Assembly: GCF_010994755.1 (NCBI RefSeq)
Contig: NZ_WHSB02000005.1
Span: 405,281-469,280, forward strand
Source: Shinella lacus
Lineage (GTDB): Bacteria; Pseudomonadota; Alphaproteobacteria; Rhizobiales; Rhizobiaceae
DNA length: 64,000 nucleotides
Direction of reading: 5' to 3'
Shown: piece by piece, positions 8,940 through 16,941 of the stretch
Layout: each line of letters opens with the position of its first letter
Numbering within the stretch: the first letter of the stretch is position 1
The notes under the pieces: model-generated
The model's input: the letters and a program-made list of their open reading frames with translations, nothing else
The model's database searches: none
What the model was told of the DNA's origin: nothing
Translations under genes and position numbers: made by a program

Positions 8940-9176
8940 ATGACTGCTTCCCGCTGGATGACGATGAAAGACGTCTGCGCCTTCACGCGCCTCTCTCGCG
9001 AGTCTATTAACCGCCTTCGCCGCGCTCACCGTTTCCCCCCGCCTGCAGAAATTGCCGGGCGCGCTCTGTTCATCCGGACAGAAGTAGAGGCTTGGGCTGA
9101 AAGCCAGGAAACTAATCCGCGCCGTAATCTTGCAGACGCAAAGCTCGTCGCCGACGATGCTCGCGCCGCGGCCTGA
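8940..9176 (+). CDS. AlpA-like helix-turn-helix protein (excisionase/regulator)
   Basis: 78-residue winged-helix protein of the AlpA/MerR-like family. It opens with a typical recognition unit: MTMKDVCAFTRLSRESINRLRRAHRFPPP followed by GRALFIRTEVEAWAE. In P4-like elements such proteins activate integrase expression and promote excision. The ATG at 8940 is chosen because the domain begins there; a longer frame runs back to 8871 but adds a tail unlike the family. Its position next to the integrase supports the role. Confidence 0.8.
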   Translation: MTASRWMTMKDVCAFTRLSRESINRLRRAHRFPPPAEIAGRALFIRTEVEAWAESQETNPRRNLADAKLVADDARAAA

Positions 9177-9199
9177 GAATGCTCCCCAGATAACAAGCA

Positions 9200-9240
9200 A
9201 AAAAAGCCGGCCCCGATGAAAAGGCCGGCCGCTCAATTTT
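9200..9240 (+). terminator. intrinsic terminator after the alpA-like gene
   Basis: GCCGGCC (9206-9212) pairs with GGCCGGC (9223-9229) around a 10-nt loop, followed by a short U-rich tail (TTTT from 9237). An A-run precedes the stem, so it could also act on the minus strand. Confidence 0.55.
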
Positions 9241-9282
9241 CCCTCGTAACCACTCGATCAAAAATGATCACGGGAGGCTCGC

Positions 9283-9774
9283 TTGCCTGAGTTTAATAGC
9301 GCATTCTTGCTTTCATCGCAAGTATTTTCAACACGAGACACTGGAGTTTTTGGCGAGTATTCAACTGGTTTTGTTGAAAGGCTTGGGCCCAATATTTCAC
9401 CTCGCTCCACCAAACGCCCGAATATTCTTCTAATAGAAGACCGCGATAAATTTTGTGACTTAAGTCGTGACCCGCGCTTCCATCCTGAAGGACTTGAAGA
9501 GGCCTTTGAGGCAGCGACGGCGGTTCTGGCCATTCTCTACCGGCGGCCCAGCCAACGGGAGCGTCTGGGAATGGAACGGTATACGCGACTGCACGAGGCC
9601 GCTGTCGACGCGACCTTGCGCGGTGCAGGCGTCGCGGTGTTCATCAAAACGACCAACGATCGGCTTAGCTACTGGCCCAAAGTCGTCCGCCATTTCGCAC
9701 CCGGTGCGACCTTTAGGTATACGGACAGCGATGGCGCGGCGCTGATCACTGCCATGGCGGGGTCCGAGGCATGA
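9283..9774 (+). CDS. hypothetical protein coupled to the primase gene
   Basis: 163-residue protein of unknown function with no signal peptide or membrane span. The proposed start is a TTG at 9283 because GGGAGG lies 6 bp upstream and no ATG in frame has a comparable ribosome site. The last four bases (ATGA) overlap the start of the prim-pol gene, so the two are probably translationally coupled and may act together in element replication. The middle region (EGLEEAFEAATAVLAILYRR) looks helical. No family was recognised. Confidence 0.65.
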   Translation: MPEFNSAFLLSSQVFSTRDTGVFGEYSTGFVERLGPNISPRSTKRPNILLIEDRDKFCDLSRDPRFHPEGLEEAFEAATAVLAILYRRPSQRERLGMERYTRLHEAAVDATLRGAGVAVFIKTTNDRLSYWPKVVRHFAPGATFRYTDSDGAALITAMAGSEA

Positions 9775-11693
9775 GTCAGGACACGACAGAAACGCGGGCT
9801 CTCACCGAGGCCTTGAACTTCGCGAAACAAGGATTCCGTCTTTTCCCCCTTCGGCCAGGCACAAAACGCCCTATCAGCAATCTGTCCTGGCCGAAAAAAG
9901 CGAGCGCGGATGAAGCGAAACTGCGCGCGTGGGCGACCAAGCACCCAGGATGCAACTTCGCGATTGCCACCGGCAAGGGGTTGCTGGTCGTTGACGCAGA
10001 CGGCGCGCCCGGTCTTGCCAGCCTCGAAAGCCTGGAGATTGCGTACGGACTGCCGCAGTCCTTTCGCGTCAAAACGCCTTCTGGCGGCGCGCATGTTTAT
10101 CTCGCCTCCCCCGAGAACTTCAAAAACTTCGTTCACTCGATCCCCGACTTCCCGGGCATCGATATCCGCTCCGATGGCGGCTATGTCGTCGCCCCCGGCA
10201 GCGTCTTCAACGGCAAAACCTACGAGGCGGTCCCCGGTGAGATCGAACCGGCGGGGCAAGATATCGAGCGCTTTTTGATAAGCGCGGCGGCACGGCAGCA
10301 CCAGGCCGCCGCCAAAACGCCAGCCGTCGAGCTCGACTTGCCTAACCACATCGAGATGGCCGTCGAATATTTGTCCCAGCGTGCGCCGGAAGCCGTCGAG
10401 GGGGACGGCGGCAACGCCACAACATACCGGGTTGCCGCGCAGTGCCGTGATTTCGGGCTCTCGCAGGAAACTGCGCTCGAATTAATGCTAGAAAATTGGA
10501 ATGAGCAAAAAGCATTTCCGGCATGGCTTCCTCAAGAGCTTGCTACAATCGTCGGCAATGCCTACCGCTATGCCTCCGGCGGTTGGGGCGCGACCCTAGC
10601 GGCAGCTGAATTCGAAGCGATCGACATTGATGTCGGTGAGCCGCCGGTCGCGGTTAAGCGGCAAGTCGCCGAAGCGCTGGCCAAGGCTGGAGAGCAAGCC
10701 AAACGGCGGCGTCTTCCCGTCGTTTCCTTCGCAGAGGCGATATCCTCGGCGCTAGACGCCGGCGCCGAACCGCTCATCGACGGCGTGCTGGATCAAGGCA
10801 CGGTTGCCGTCCTGTACGGCCCCTCAAACGTCGGAAAGACCTTTGTCGCCTACGACATGTCGGCCGCGATCGCAGCCGGCCAGGTTTGGAACGGGCACGC
10901 CACTACCATGGGCGCGGTGCTCTATTTAGCGACCGAAGGTGGGAAAACCTCCTACAAACGCCTTCTAGCTCTTGCGAAACGTCGGCATCTCCCACCGGAA
11001 ACGCCAATCCACATTGTGCCTTGCACGGTCGATCTCTTCGACCCCAAGGCGGATTGTCAAGAAGTTATGGGGGCATGCAGGGAGATCGAAGGCAGCGGGC
11101 CGGTGCGGCTTGTGGTGGTCGACACGCTGGCCCGCGCGATGGCTGGCGGCGATGAGAATTCGGGAAAAGATATGGGCCAGTTGGTCCGCAATATCGACCG
11201 CATAAGGGCCGCAACGGGAGCCACTGTGCTGATTGTTCATCACACCGGCAAAGACGCGGCGAAAGGCATGCGCGGCCACTCCTCTCTCCTAGCGGCTATC
11301 GATACTGACTTCGAGGTCTTACAGGAGGGTGGTTCGACCGCAGCGGTTTTTCGGAACCACAAACAACGCGATCTCGGAAAGTTGGCGGATCTCAGGTTCT
11401 CGCTTGAGGTTGTTGACCTCGGCGCGGACGATCATGGGCGGCCTGTCTCCTCCTGCGCCGTCCACTGGCTGTCAGAATTCGAGGACGCACCACTGGCGCC
11501 ACCAGCGCAGGCGCTCCTCGACACGCTACGCGAGTTCGCTCGGCCAGCGTCTCTCGCAGAGTGGGTCGCAGCGCATGTTAAGCGGTCGCCACGGGGTAGT
11601 AGCGAAGCCAACCAGCGCAAGCTGCGAAAGCTCCTCGTTGACGCGGGAAGGGTGATTGAGAGGGAAGGTCTTTTCGAACCGTTCAGCAGCTAA
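9771..11693 (+). CDS. prim-pol / RepA-type helicase replication protein
   Basis: 640-residue replication protein with two modules. Residues about 10-170 are a bifunctional primase-polymerase (AEP) domain, with GFRLFPLRPGTKRPI, the acidic pair in LLVVDADG and SGGAHVYL as its usual signatures. Residues about 320-560 are an AAA_25/RepA-like hexameric ATPase, with Walker A GPSNVGKTF, Walker B VRLVVVDTLARA and a VLIVHHTGKD motif typical of RepA/RecA-fold helicases. Such fusions initiate and prime replication of plasmids, P4-like satellites and prophages. A strong terminator and a repeat cluster follow directly, so an origin may lie downstream. Confidence 0.9.
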   Translation: MSQDTTETRALTEALNFAKQGFRLFPLRPGTKRPISNLSWPKKASADEAKLRAWATKHPGCNFAIATGKGLLVVDADGAPGLASLESLEIAYGLPQSFRVKTPSGGAHVYLASPENFKNFVHSIPDFPGIDIRSDGGYVVAPGSVFNGKTYEAVPGEIEPAGQDIERFLISAAARQHQAAAKTPAVELDLPNHIEMAVEYLSQRAPEAVEGDGGNATTYRVAAQCRDFGLSQETALELMLENWNEQKAFPAWLPQELATIVGNAYRYASGGWGATLAAAEFEAIDIDVGEPPVAVKRQVAEALAKAGEQAKRRRLPVVSFAEAISSALDAGAEPLIDGVLDQGTVAVLYGPSNVGKTFVAYDMSAAIAAGQVWNGHATTMGAVLYLATEGGKTSYKRLLALAKRRHLPPETPIHIVPCTVDLFDPKADCQEVMGACREIEGSGPVRLVVVDTLARAMAGGDENSGKDMGQLVRNIDRIRAATGATVLIVHHTGKDAAKGMRGHSSLLAAIDTDFEVLQEGGSTAAVFRNHKQRDLGKLADLRFSLEVVDLGADDHGRPVSSCAVHWLSEFEDAPLAPPAQALLDTLREFARPASLAEWVAAHVKRSPRGSSEANQRKLRKLLVDAGRVIEREGLFEPFSS

Positions 11694-11710
11694 TCGCCGA
11701 TCAATTCGCC

Positions 11711-11750
11711 AAGCCCACCGCTCAAAATGTGATTGAGCGGTGGGCTTTTT
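11711..11750 (+). terminator. strong intrinsic terminator after the prim-pol gene
   Basis: A perfect stem of up to 15 bp (11711-11725 with 11733-11747, core CCCACCGCTCAA/TTGAGCGGTGGG) with a 7-nt loop, followed by TTTTT. The stem arms are also copies of the ACCGCTCAA repeat described in the next entry. Confidence 0.85.
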
Positions 11751-11886
11751 CGTGCTTGCCGGCCACGGGTGGCGATCACAGCCGATCAACGACCGCTCGA
11801 TCCCCAAGCTTAATCATTTCAGATACTTATGCGCGACCGCTCAAAGCGCTCAATTGCGTTTGATCGTTCTTTCCGCCACCGCTCAA
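11714..11886. repeat. cluster of ACCGCTCAA repeats, candidate iterons/origin
   Basis: Five copies of a 9-10 bp motif lie within 175 bp downstream of the replication gene. CACCGCTCAA occurs at 11716-11725 and 11877-11886, GACCGCTCAA at 11835-11844, AAGCGCTCAA at 11844-11853, and the inverted TTGAGCGGTG at 11734-11743. Next to it lies a TATATA-centred inverted repeat (11887-11913). Repeats beside a prim-pol/RepA gene are where P4-like elements and plasmids keep their origins. No binding data can be seen from sequence. Confidence 0.4.
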
Positions 11887-11913
11887 CGCTCACCCCCCTA
11901 TATAGGGTGAGCG
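11887..11913. promoter_or_regulatory. inverted repeat CGCTCACCC-N9-GGGTGAGCG
   Basis: A perfect 9-bp inverted repeat (11887-11895 and 11905-11913) surrounds TATATA. The centre CCCTATATAGGG (11896-11907) is itself a palindrome. The layout suggests an operator over a promoter -10 element or an AT-rich unwinding site next to the repeat cluster. Confidence 0.4.
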
Positions 11914-12810
11914 TAGCGAGCGGGCGTGTTTTGAAGCCACCCCCTTGGCTCTTCCGCCTCGGAGCCGGCACCCATCTCGTTCCAAATCTAAACATCAGAA
12001 AAATCGAAACGACCGGCTCCGAATACCGCGACGTCTCGAAACAGACCGGCCGCAATAGACGCCGAAGAAACAACCGTGCGGACGGATCAATCCCGAGCAC
12101 CGGTGGTGGTGTCCGCCCCAAACCGAAAAGAAGTTGCGTGCGAGACCGCGCTGCCGCGCCGCGCGGTCGGGGCGAGCGCTGTACGGTCCCTGCTCGCTCT
12201 TTTTCGCGCGTGGCGCACACAGGGCGCACGCGTCGCACCTGTGCGGCGCCTCCAGGTGGCCGCAAGCGCGCTCATGTTGACGTGGATGCGCGGGCTCAGC
12301 CTGAGACATAATGCGAGCCAGTGGCGCGCCTAGGCGCCCTACGGGCGTAGACAGAAGGCAAGTAAGGGACCGTAGGCCGCGCGTGCCGTCCGTGAGGCGC
12401 GGCCTCGCCGTCTCGCGCGCAACTTGTGTTTTCGTCTGGGGGGTCATCCTCCCGATTTCGACGTAGGTTGGATTCAGCTGCTCCGGGGGCAGTCAGCCTC
12501 TAGGTCGCATCGCGTCGGGCAGCGCCATTTCGCCGGCGGCATTGGCCAGCAGGGCAGCGTTTCGATTTTTCGGATCTTTGGGCGGCCGAACAGGGTGTGC
12601 CGCTCCGTGGCGGCGCCTGCCAAGGGCCGAGCGTGGACGTTGTCACCACTCCCGTTCACCGGCAGGCACCCAATTTTCGAAATTAATTGAGGCGCGTTTT
12701 TAGTAAAAAACTTCATCCGCCAAACCCGCTGCAACGCGAAAAACTAATTAAGTTGTCAACATGGGTCAGCATAGTACAAGCTGAGCACTATACTTATGTC
12801 GTTGATTTTA
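11914..12810. other. long stretch without a supportable gene
   Basis: About 0.9 kb in which open frames exist on both strands but look like GC-frame artefacts: very Arg/Pro/Ala-rich, no ribosome site, no family signature. The only structure seen is a 14-bp inverted pair, GAAAAATCGAAACG at 11998-12011 and its reverse complement at 12558-12571, about 550 bp apart. An RNA gene, a transfer or packaging site, or a decayed gene are all possible. The end of the stretch (from about 12690) becomes AT-rich and leads into the promoter of the morphogenesis operon. Confidence 0.5.
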
Positions 12811-12813
12811 TTA

Positions 12814-12842
12814 TTGAAATTGAAACAATTATAGTCTATATT
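12814..12842 (+). promoter_or_regulatory. promoter of the morphogenesis operon
   Basis: TTGAAA (12814-12819), a 17-bp spacer and TATATT (12837-12842) form a near-consensus housekeeping promoter. It sits in an AT-rich island 33 bp ahead of the chaperone ATG, with TGGAGG at 12865-12870 as the ribosome site. Confidence 0.6.
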
Positions 12843-12874
12843 AAATCCTGTGCTCGCCACCCCATGGAGGTTTT

Positions 12875-13237
12875 ATGGCGCAGGAAAATCCCGAAACACC
12901 TGAACAGCTTCTCAAGGAAGCGAAGATCATCTCCCCCAAGGAACGCCACCTGGACGTTCCGATTGACTGGCCAGTCGAATTCGACGGCAAGACCTATGAC
13001 ACCATCCGCATCCGCCGCATCTCGGGCCGTGAAGTCGAAACGTTCATCCGCCAGGTCGCAGCGATGACGGACCAGTCACCGGCGGTCATGCCGCCCACCT
13101 TCGATTGCCCGCTCGAAGTTTACGAGGCGATGGACGACGACGACCGGCTGCGTGTGGAGGAAGCCGCGCTCCCTTTTATGCCCCGCCGCTTGAGGGCGGC
13201 GGCCGGTGCAGCCCTGCAGGATATCTCGAACTCGTGA
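12875..13237 (+). CDS. phage tail assembly chaperone (G-like)
   Basis: 120-residue protein resembling the Mu gp41 / lambda gpG-like tail assembly chaperones that sit just upstream of tape-measure genes and keep the tape measure soluble during tail assembly. The typical opening is seen: ERHLDVPIDWPVEFDGKTYDTIRIRRISGREVETF, then a charged C-terminus. The ribosome site TGGAGG is 4 bp from the ATG. A -1 frameshift site inside the gene (13171-13202) would fuse its first 101 residues to the next frame, giving the longer GT-like form. The zero-frame stop overlaps a GTG in the second frame (GTGA, 13234-13237). Confidence 0.8.
   Translation: MAQENPETPEQLLKEAKIISPKERHLDVPIDWPVEFDGKTYDTIRIRRISGREVETFIRQVAAMTDQSPAVMPPTFDCPLEVYEAMDDDDRLRVEEAALPFMPRRLRAAAGAALQDISNS
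13171..13202 (+). promoter_or_regulatory. programmed -1 ribosomal frameshift site
   Basis: The heptamer C CCT TTT (13171-13177) is in the zero frame of the chaperone gene and has the X XXY YYZ form, so both tRNAs can re-pair after slipping to CCC TTT. Five bases later a GC-only 7-bp stem begins (13183-13189 CCGCCGC with 13196-13202 GCGGCGG, 6-nt loop). The -1 frame is open from 13105 to 13389. Position just upstream of the tape measure matches the conserved G/GT frameshift of tailed phages. Confidence 0.75.
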
Positions 13238-13389
13238 GGGTGGTAGCGCGGGCATATTCCACGCCGTTGCCCACGGTTCTTGAAATGGACTGGTTAGAGA
13301 TCGTCGGGCACGCCTACGCCGCCTACCATCACGATTATCTCAAAAAAATGTTTCGCCTGAAATTGGTAGGCGCAAGGGTCAAGATCTGA
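13177..13389 (+). CDS. frameshift extension of the tail chaperone (GT-like T domain)
   Basis: The -1 frame continues 70 codons past the slippery site to a stop at 13387-13389, giving a predicted 171-residue fusion with the first 101 chaperone residues. The extension ends in MDWLEIVGHAYAAYHHDYLKK, a short helical segment like the P2 E' and lambda T regions that contact the tape measure. It could alternatively be translated alone from the GTG at 13234 (51 residues) that overlaps the chaperone stop; the slippery site makes the fusion more likely. The tape-measure gene starts 2 bp after its stop. Confidence 0.65.
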   Translation, partial: YAPPLEGGGRCSPAGYLELVRVVARAYSTPLPTVLEMDWLEIVGHAYAAYHHDYLKKMFRLKLVGARVKI

Positions 13390-13390
13390 C

Positions 13391-15667
13391 ATGGCAAAAA
13401 CGCTCATCGGCCAGCTGATCCTTCGTCTGAGGACGGAAGGGCTCGGTGAGGCCAAAAAAGTCACCGACACCATGCGGGACGTCGAGAACGCCGCGCGCCG
13501 GCTCGGACAGTCCGGTACCGCCTCCTGGGGCGTCGGTTTCCAAAATCAGATCGACAAGCTGAAGCTGACGCAACATCAGCTACACGAGGTCGAAAAGTCG
13601 TGGACGAGGCTTCATGAAGCAATCCGCCAGCGCAACCTTGGCGTTGCGATGAGGGGCGCCGAGGTCGGCCACTGGAAGACCAACACGATATCGCAGCTGG
13701 CCGCTCAGCGCGCCGCGATCGAAAACCACTTCAGAGCCGTCGAAGGAAATGCCCGACAACACGGCATCCGCATGCGGGACATTCTGCGCGCTGGATATGT
13801 CTCCCTCGGCTTTTACACCGGCGCCCAGGCCGGGGGCACCGTAACACGAGTGGGGTTTAAGGAGGCCTCAGAACGTAGCCGCGTCGATGCGGAAAACTAC
13901 TACCGCGGCCTAAGCGAAAAGGAACGCGGCTCAATCGGCACCGCTGCCGACGACCTGGCCAGCCGGCGCCGCGTGAGTAAGACCGATGTCATGGAGATCC
14001 TGGCGGACGCCTCCATGTCCATGAAAACCACGGACGCCGCCATAAGCACGGGCGACGCGCAAGTGCAGGCATTCAAGGTCTGGTCAAACACGTATGGCCA
14101 GGAGGCGGCGATCGGATATCTGCGCGCCTTCAACCGGGCAATGGACAATATCAACATCGATGACCCCGACATGTATAAGGGGATGCTCGACAACTTCATG
14201 AAGGCCTGGCAGGTGTCCGGCAAGGACATTGACCCCGCCGCATGGGCACAGGGCATCAAATACGCCAGGGGATCGGGCAAAGTCTTCGACCACGATTTCC
14301 TGTCCCGCGTTCTTCCATTCGTCATGGCTGAAACCAGCGGCACAGACGCCGGCACACAGCTTCGCGCGATTTTCGACCAGTTCATTGTCGGGCGCGCATC
14401 AAAAGAGTCGATCGCCGCTCAGAGCGAGTACGGCCTTCGCGATGGTGTGAAGCGCGACGCGAAGGGCCGGGTCATAGAAAAGGGCACTCTGACCCAGGCC
14501 GATCTTTTCGCGAAAAACCCGCTCGATTGGTTCAACCAAGTGCTCTTACCGGCGATGGAGGCCAAGGGCGTCAATACCGGTGATCCCGTAGTCCTCGCAG
14601 AGGAGATCGGAAAACTCACGAATAACCGCCTTTCGTCGGATGCGGCGATCAAGGCGATCCTCGGCTTCGAACAGATGCAAAGGATCCTAAACGAACGCTT
14701 CCCGAACGCGAAGGGCCTCGCGGCGGCCGACACAATGGATGATAAAAGCCTTTCGTCGGCAACGGATGGCCTTGTGACTGCCTACGGCAACCTGGCGGCG
14801 GCGCTCGCCCCCGTTGAATCGGTCATCAATCCGGGCTTGAACGCCCTGGCCGACGGCATCAACAGATTGGCGGCGGCTGCAAAAGACAATCCCATCCTCG
14901 TGTCGCTGGGCCTTCTGAGTGCCGGCGCCGGGGCGCTGAAGGGCGGGCAGTTCGCCCTCGGCAAAATGACGGACATGTTCGGCCTCAAAGGAAGCGCCAT
15001 CGCACTGGATGGCTCCGCTGCCGCTCTCACGCGCGCCGCTGTGGCGCTCGGCGGCGCGGGCGTTGCAGATGGCCTTGGCGGCGTCGGCGACGGGAAAGGC
15101 AAGCCCTCGAGCAAAGTCGGAAGAGCGGCCAAGTATGGCGCCCTCGCGGCGGGACCAGGCATGACGATCTACGCAGTCGATCAGATGTTGTTCGGCGGCG
15201 CCGGGTCGAAGAAACTTGATGAAAACATGTCCTACGCCTCGGCCTTCCTTAAGGCGCTGGGCACACTGTGGAACCGGGAGCTTCGAGGAAAGGAAACAGC
15301 TGCCGGCGACGAGAACCTTGCTGCGCCCGGCTGGTTCAGAAGGTTCATGCTCGGAAAGGCCGCCGATGAGAATTTCAGTTTCCGCGACCACATGGGGATC
15401 CCGCTCCGTGGCGCAACACCGCAGGTCGACACCGACGGTTTAGACCAGGCCCAACAGAAAGCGATGCAGACGGGCCAGGGAATCTTGGATGCTCTGAGCG
15501 TCACGGCAAGGCCGCTCGTGGACTTGGGGCCTCTGCAGGAGGCGGCCCGCCTCGTGCAGGTCATCAAGGCCGGGCTCGACGGCATCGGCGCCGGGGCTAC
15601 GCGGGCGCAAAACAACGTCGGCGCCGAGATGCGGCGCAACTTCTCGGATCGCGGGGGCGGAATGTGA
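13391..15667 (+). CDS. phage tail tape-measure protein
   Basis: 758-residue tape measure, which would set tail length and help DNA passage. It is largely alpha-helical. Residues 1-130 contain a coiled-coil-like region (FQNQIDKLKLTQHQLHEVEKS). A central part reads like the TIGR01760-type core (MEILADASMSMKTTDAAISTGDAQVQAF...LRAFNRAMDNI). A hydrophobic Gly/Ala-rich segment lies near residues 500-600. Length is short to medium for the family; siphophage tape measures scale with tail length, so a fairly short tail is implied if it works. It follows the frameshifting chaperone, the usual order. No tail tube, terminator or baseplate genes are nearby. Confidence 0.85.
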   Translation: MAKTLIGQLILRLRTEGLGEAKKVTDTMRDVENAARRLGQSGTASWGVGFQNQIDKLKLTQHQLHEVEKSWTRLHEAIRQRNLGVAMRGAEVGHWKTNTISQLAAQRAAIENHFRAVEGNARQHGIRMRDILRAGYVSLGFYTGAQAGGTVTRVGFKEASERSRVDAENYYRGLSEKERGSIGTAADDLASRRRVSKTDVMEILADASMSMKTTDAAISTGDAQVQAFKVWSNTYGQEAAIGYLRAFNRAMDNINIDDPDMYKGMLDNFMKAWQVSGKDIDPAAWAQGIKYARGSGKVFDHDFLSRVLPFVMAETSGTDAGTQLRAIFDQFIVGRASKESIAAQSEYGLRDGVKRDAKGRVIEKGTLTQADLFAKNPLDWFNQVLLPAMEAKGVNTGDPVVLAEEIGKLTNNRLSSDAAIKAILGFEQMQRILNERFPNAKGLAAADTMDDKSLSSATDGLVTAYGNLAAALAPVESVINPGLNALADGINRLAAAAKDNPILVSLGLLSAGAGALKGGQFALGKMTDMFGLKGSAIALDGSAAALTRAAVALGGAGVADGLGGVGDGKGKPSSKVGRAAKYGALAAGPGMTIYAVDQMLFGGAGSKKLDENMSYASAFLKALGTLWNRELRGKETAAGDENLAAPGWFRRFMLGKAADENFSFRDHMGIPLRGATPQVDTDGLDQAQQKAMQTGQGILDALSVTARPLVDLGPLQEAARLVQVIKAGLDGIGAGATRAQNNVGAEMRRNFSDRGGGM

Positions 15668-15840
15668 TGGTTCTCACTTTTTTCGCCTCCCTTGTCGCCC
15701 TCGTAACCGCGACGGGGATCCTTCTCCCAACTGGCAACGCCTGGCGCACGCCAGAGGACGCCGTGACGCGCGTGATAAGCGCCGCGGCTATCCTTTACCT
15801 GATCGGGCACGCCATCTTATCCCACGGAGGACTTTTGTGA
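15667..15840 (+). CDS. 57-residue two-helix membrane miniprotein
   Basis: Small protein not long enough for routine ORF lists. Its ATG overlaps the tape-measure stop (ATGA) and its stop overlaps the GTG of the protease gene, so it is locked into the operon. Two hydrophobic stretches are visible, about residues 2-21 (LTFFASLVALVTATGILL) and 38-51 (AAAILYLIGHAIL), separated by a charged turn. A holin-like or inner-membrane tail-tip role is possible, but there is no sequence signature to decide. Confidence 0.65.
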   Translation: MVLTFFASLVALVTATGILLPTGNAWRTPEDAVTRVISAAAILYLIGHAILSHGGLL

Positions 15841-16925
15841 TTGAAACCCTAGCTACAGCTGGTCCGTTCGCAATGTACGGACCGAATTTTGAGAGCTTGG
15901 CGCGCTCGCTCACCGATCCAAAGGCGCTCGAGGCGAGCCGGCCCTTCCAGGCGCAAAAAGGCGAGCGCCTCGGGATCTTGAACGGAATTGGAAGGCTTTA
16001 CATCGCCGGCCCGCTGTTCAAGCGTGACTCTGCAGTGACCAAATTTTTCGGGTTTTCGACCTACGAAATGTTGCGGCGCGATTTGCAGGTGGCACTCGAA
16101 CATCCGAGGATGGACGCTATCGCCTTGCACATCGACAGCCCCGGCGGCGAGTCAAACGGCTGCGACGAGCTCGCACACGCGATTTTCGAAGCCCGGAAGA
16201 AAAAGCCGATCGCCGCATTCGTGTCTGGCATGGGTTGCTCGGCGGCCTACTGGCTGGCGAGCGCCACCAGCCGGATTGTTGCTTCGGATGCGGCCATCGT
16301 CGGCAGCGTCGGCGTCGTTATGAGCTACACAGACAACAGCAAGGCGAGGCAAAACGCCGGAATTCAGGATTTTAACTTCGTATCCTCCCAAAGCCCCAAC
16401 AAGGGCTTTGCACCCGATCGCGTGCAGAAGATGGTTGACGATCTCGCTGCGGTCTTCGTTGACGCGGTCGCGCGCCACCGGGGAATTTCAGCGGAAAAAG
16501 TGCAGTCCTGGCGCGGTGGTGTTGAAATAGGCGCGCAAGCAAAGTCGGTAGGCATGGTCGACGGCACCGGCCGGTTCGAAGATGTTCTCGCCTATCTTCA
16601 GCGGCAAGCCCCGGCCAAGTCTGGCGGCGGTTCAATGCGGGCACCCGCCCCAGCAAATCGCACCGTTGTCGCTGCCTCGCCGATTGCGCGGCCCCCAACG
16701 GTGGAAGAGATCCGCGCCAAAGCGGCGGCCGATGCGCAGGTGCTGGCACGTGCCCGGCTCCAGGCGATCCTTCAGAGCCCAGAGGGCCGCGCTCTGCCAG
16801 AGCTCGCGTATCAGCATGCCGCCGACCACTCGCTCACTGCAGCGCAGGTCATCGAGAAATTGAAACAAGAGCGGATCGCCGCGGGCTGGCAGGATGCCGT
16901 TAAGCGCGCCAGCCCGCTGCATTAA
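15837..16925 (+). CDS. S49-family (lambda C / SppA-like) serine protease
   Basis: 362-residue serine peptidase of the ClpP/crotonase fold. The SppA-type elements are IALHIDSPGGESNG (oxyanion strand), the nucleophile Ser in GMGCSAAYWLAS and GSVGVVMSY; the basic partner residue falls in the segment after it. Prophage members of this family process the prohead scaffold. A Pro/Ala linker (about 265-285) leads to a helical C-terminal tail of about 75 residues ending KQERIAAGWQDAV, which could be a substrate or scaffold segment as in lambda C/Nu3. The GTG start is preceded by GGAGG. There is no capsid or portal gene here for it to serve. Confidence 0.85.
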   Translation: MIETLATAGPFAMYGPNFESLARSLTDPKALEASRPFQAQKGERLGILNGIGRLYIAGPLFKRDSAVTKFFGFSTYEMLRRDLQVALEHPRMDAIALHIDSPGGESNGCDELAHAIFEARKKKPIAAFVSGMGCSAAYWLASATSRIVASDAAIVGSVGVVMSYTDNSKARQNAGIQDFNFVSSQSPNKGFAPDRVQKMVDDLAAVFVDAVARHRGISAEKVQSWRGGVEIGAQAKSVGMVDGTGRFEDVLAYLQRQAPAKSGGGSMRAPAPANRTVVAASPIARPPTVEEIRAKAAADAQVLARARLQAILQSPEGRALPELAYQHAADHSLTAAQVIEKLKQERIAAGWQDAVKRASPLH

Positions 16926-16941
16926 ATCAGGAGAAACCGCA

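Noticed and set aside
11829-12311. 160-codon plus-strand frame and several overlapping minus-strand frames
   Set aside because: Arg/Pro/Ala-rich composition, no ribosome site and no family signature; typical shadows in GC-rich non-coding DNA.
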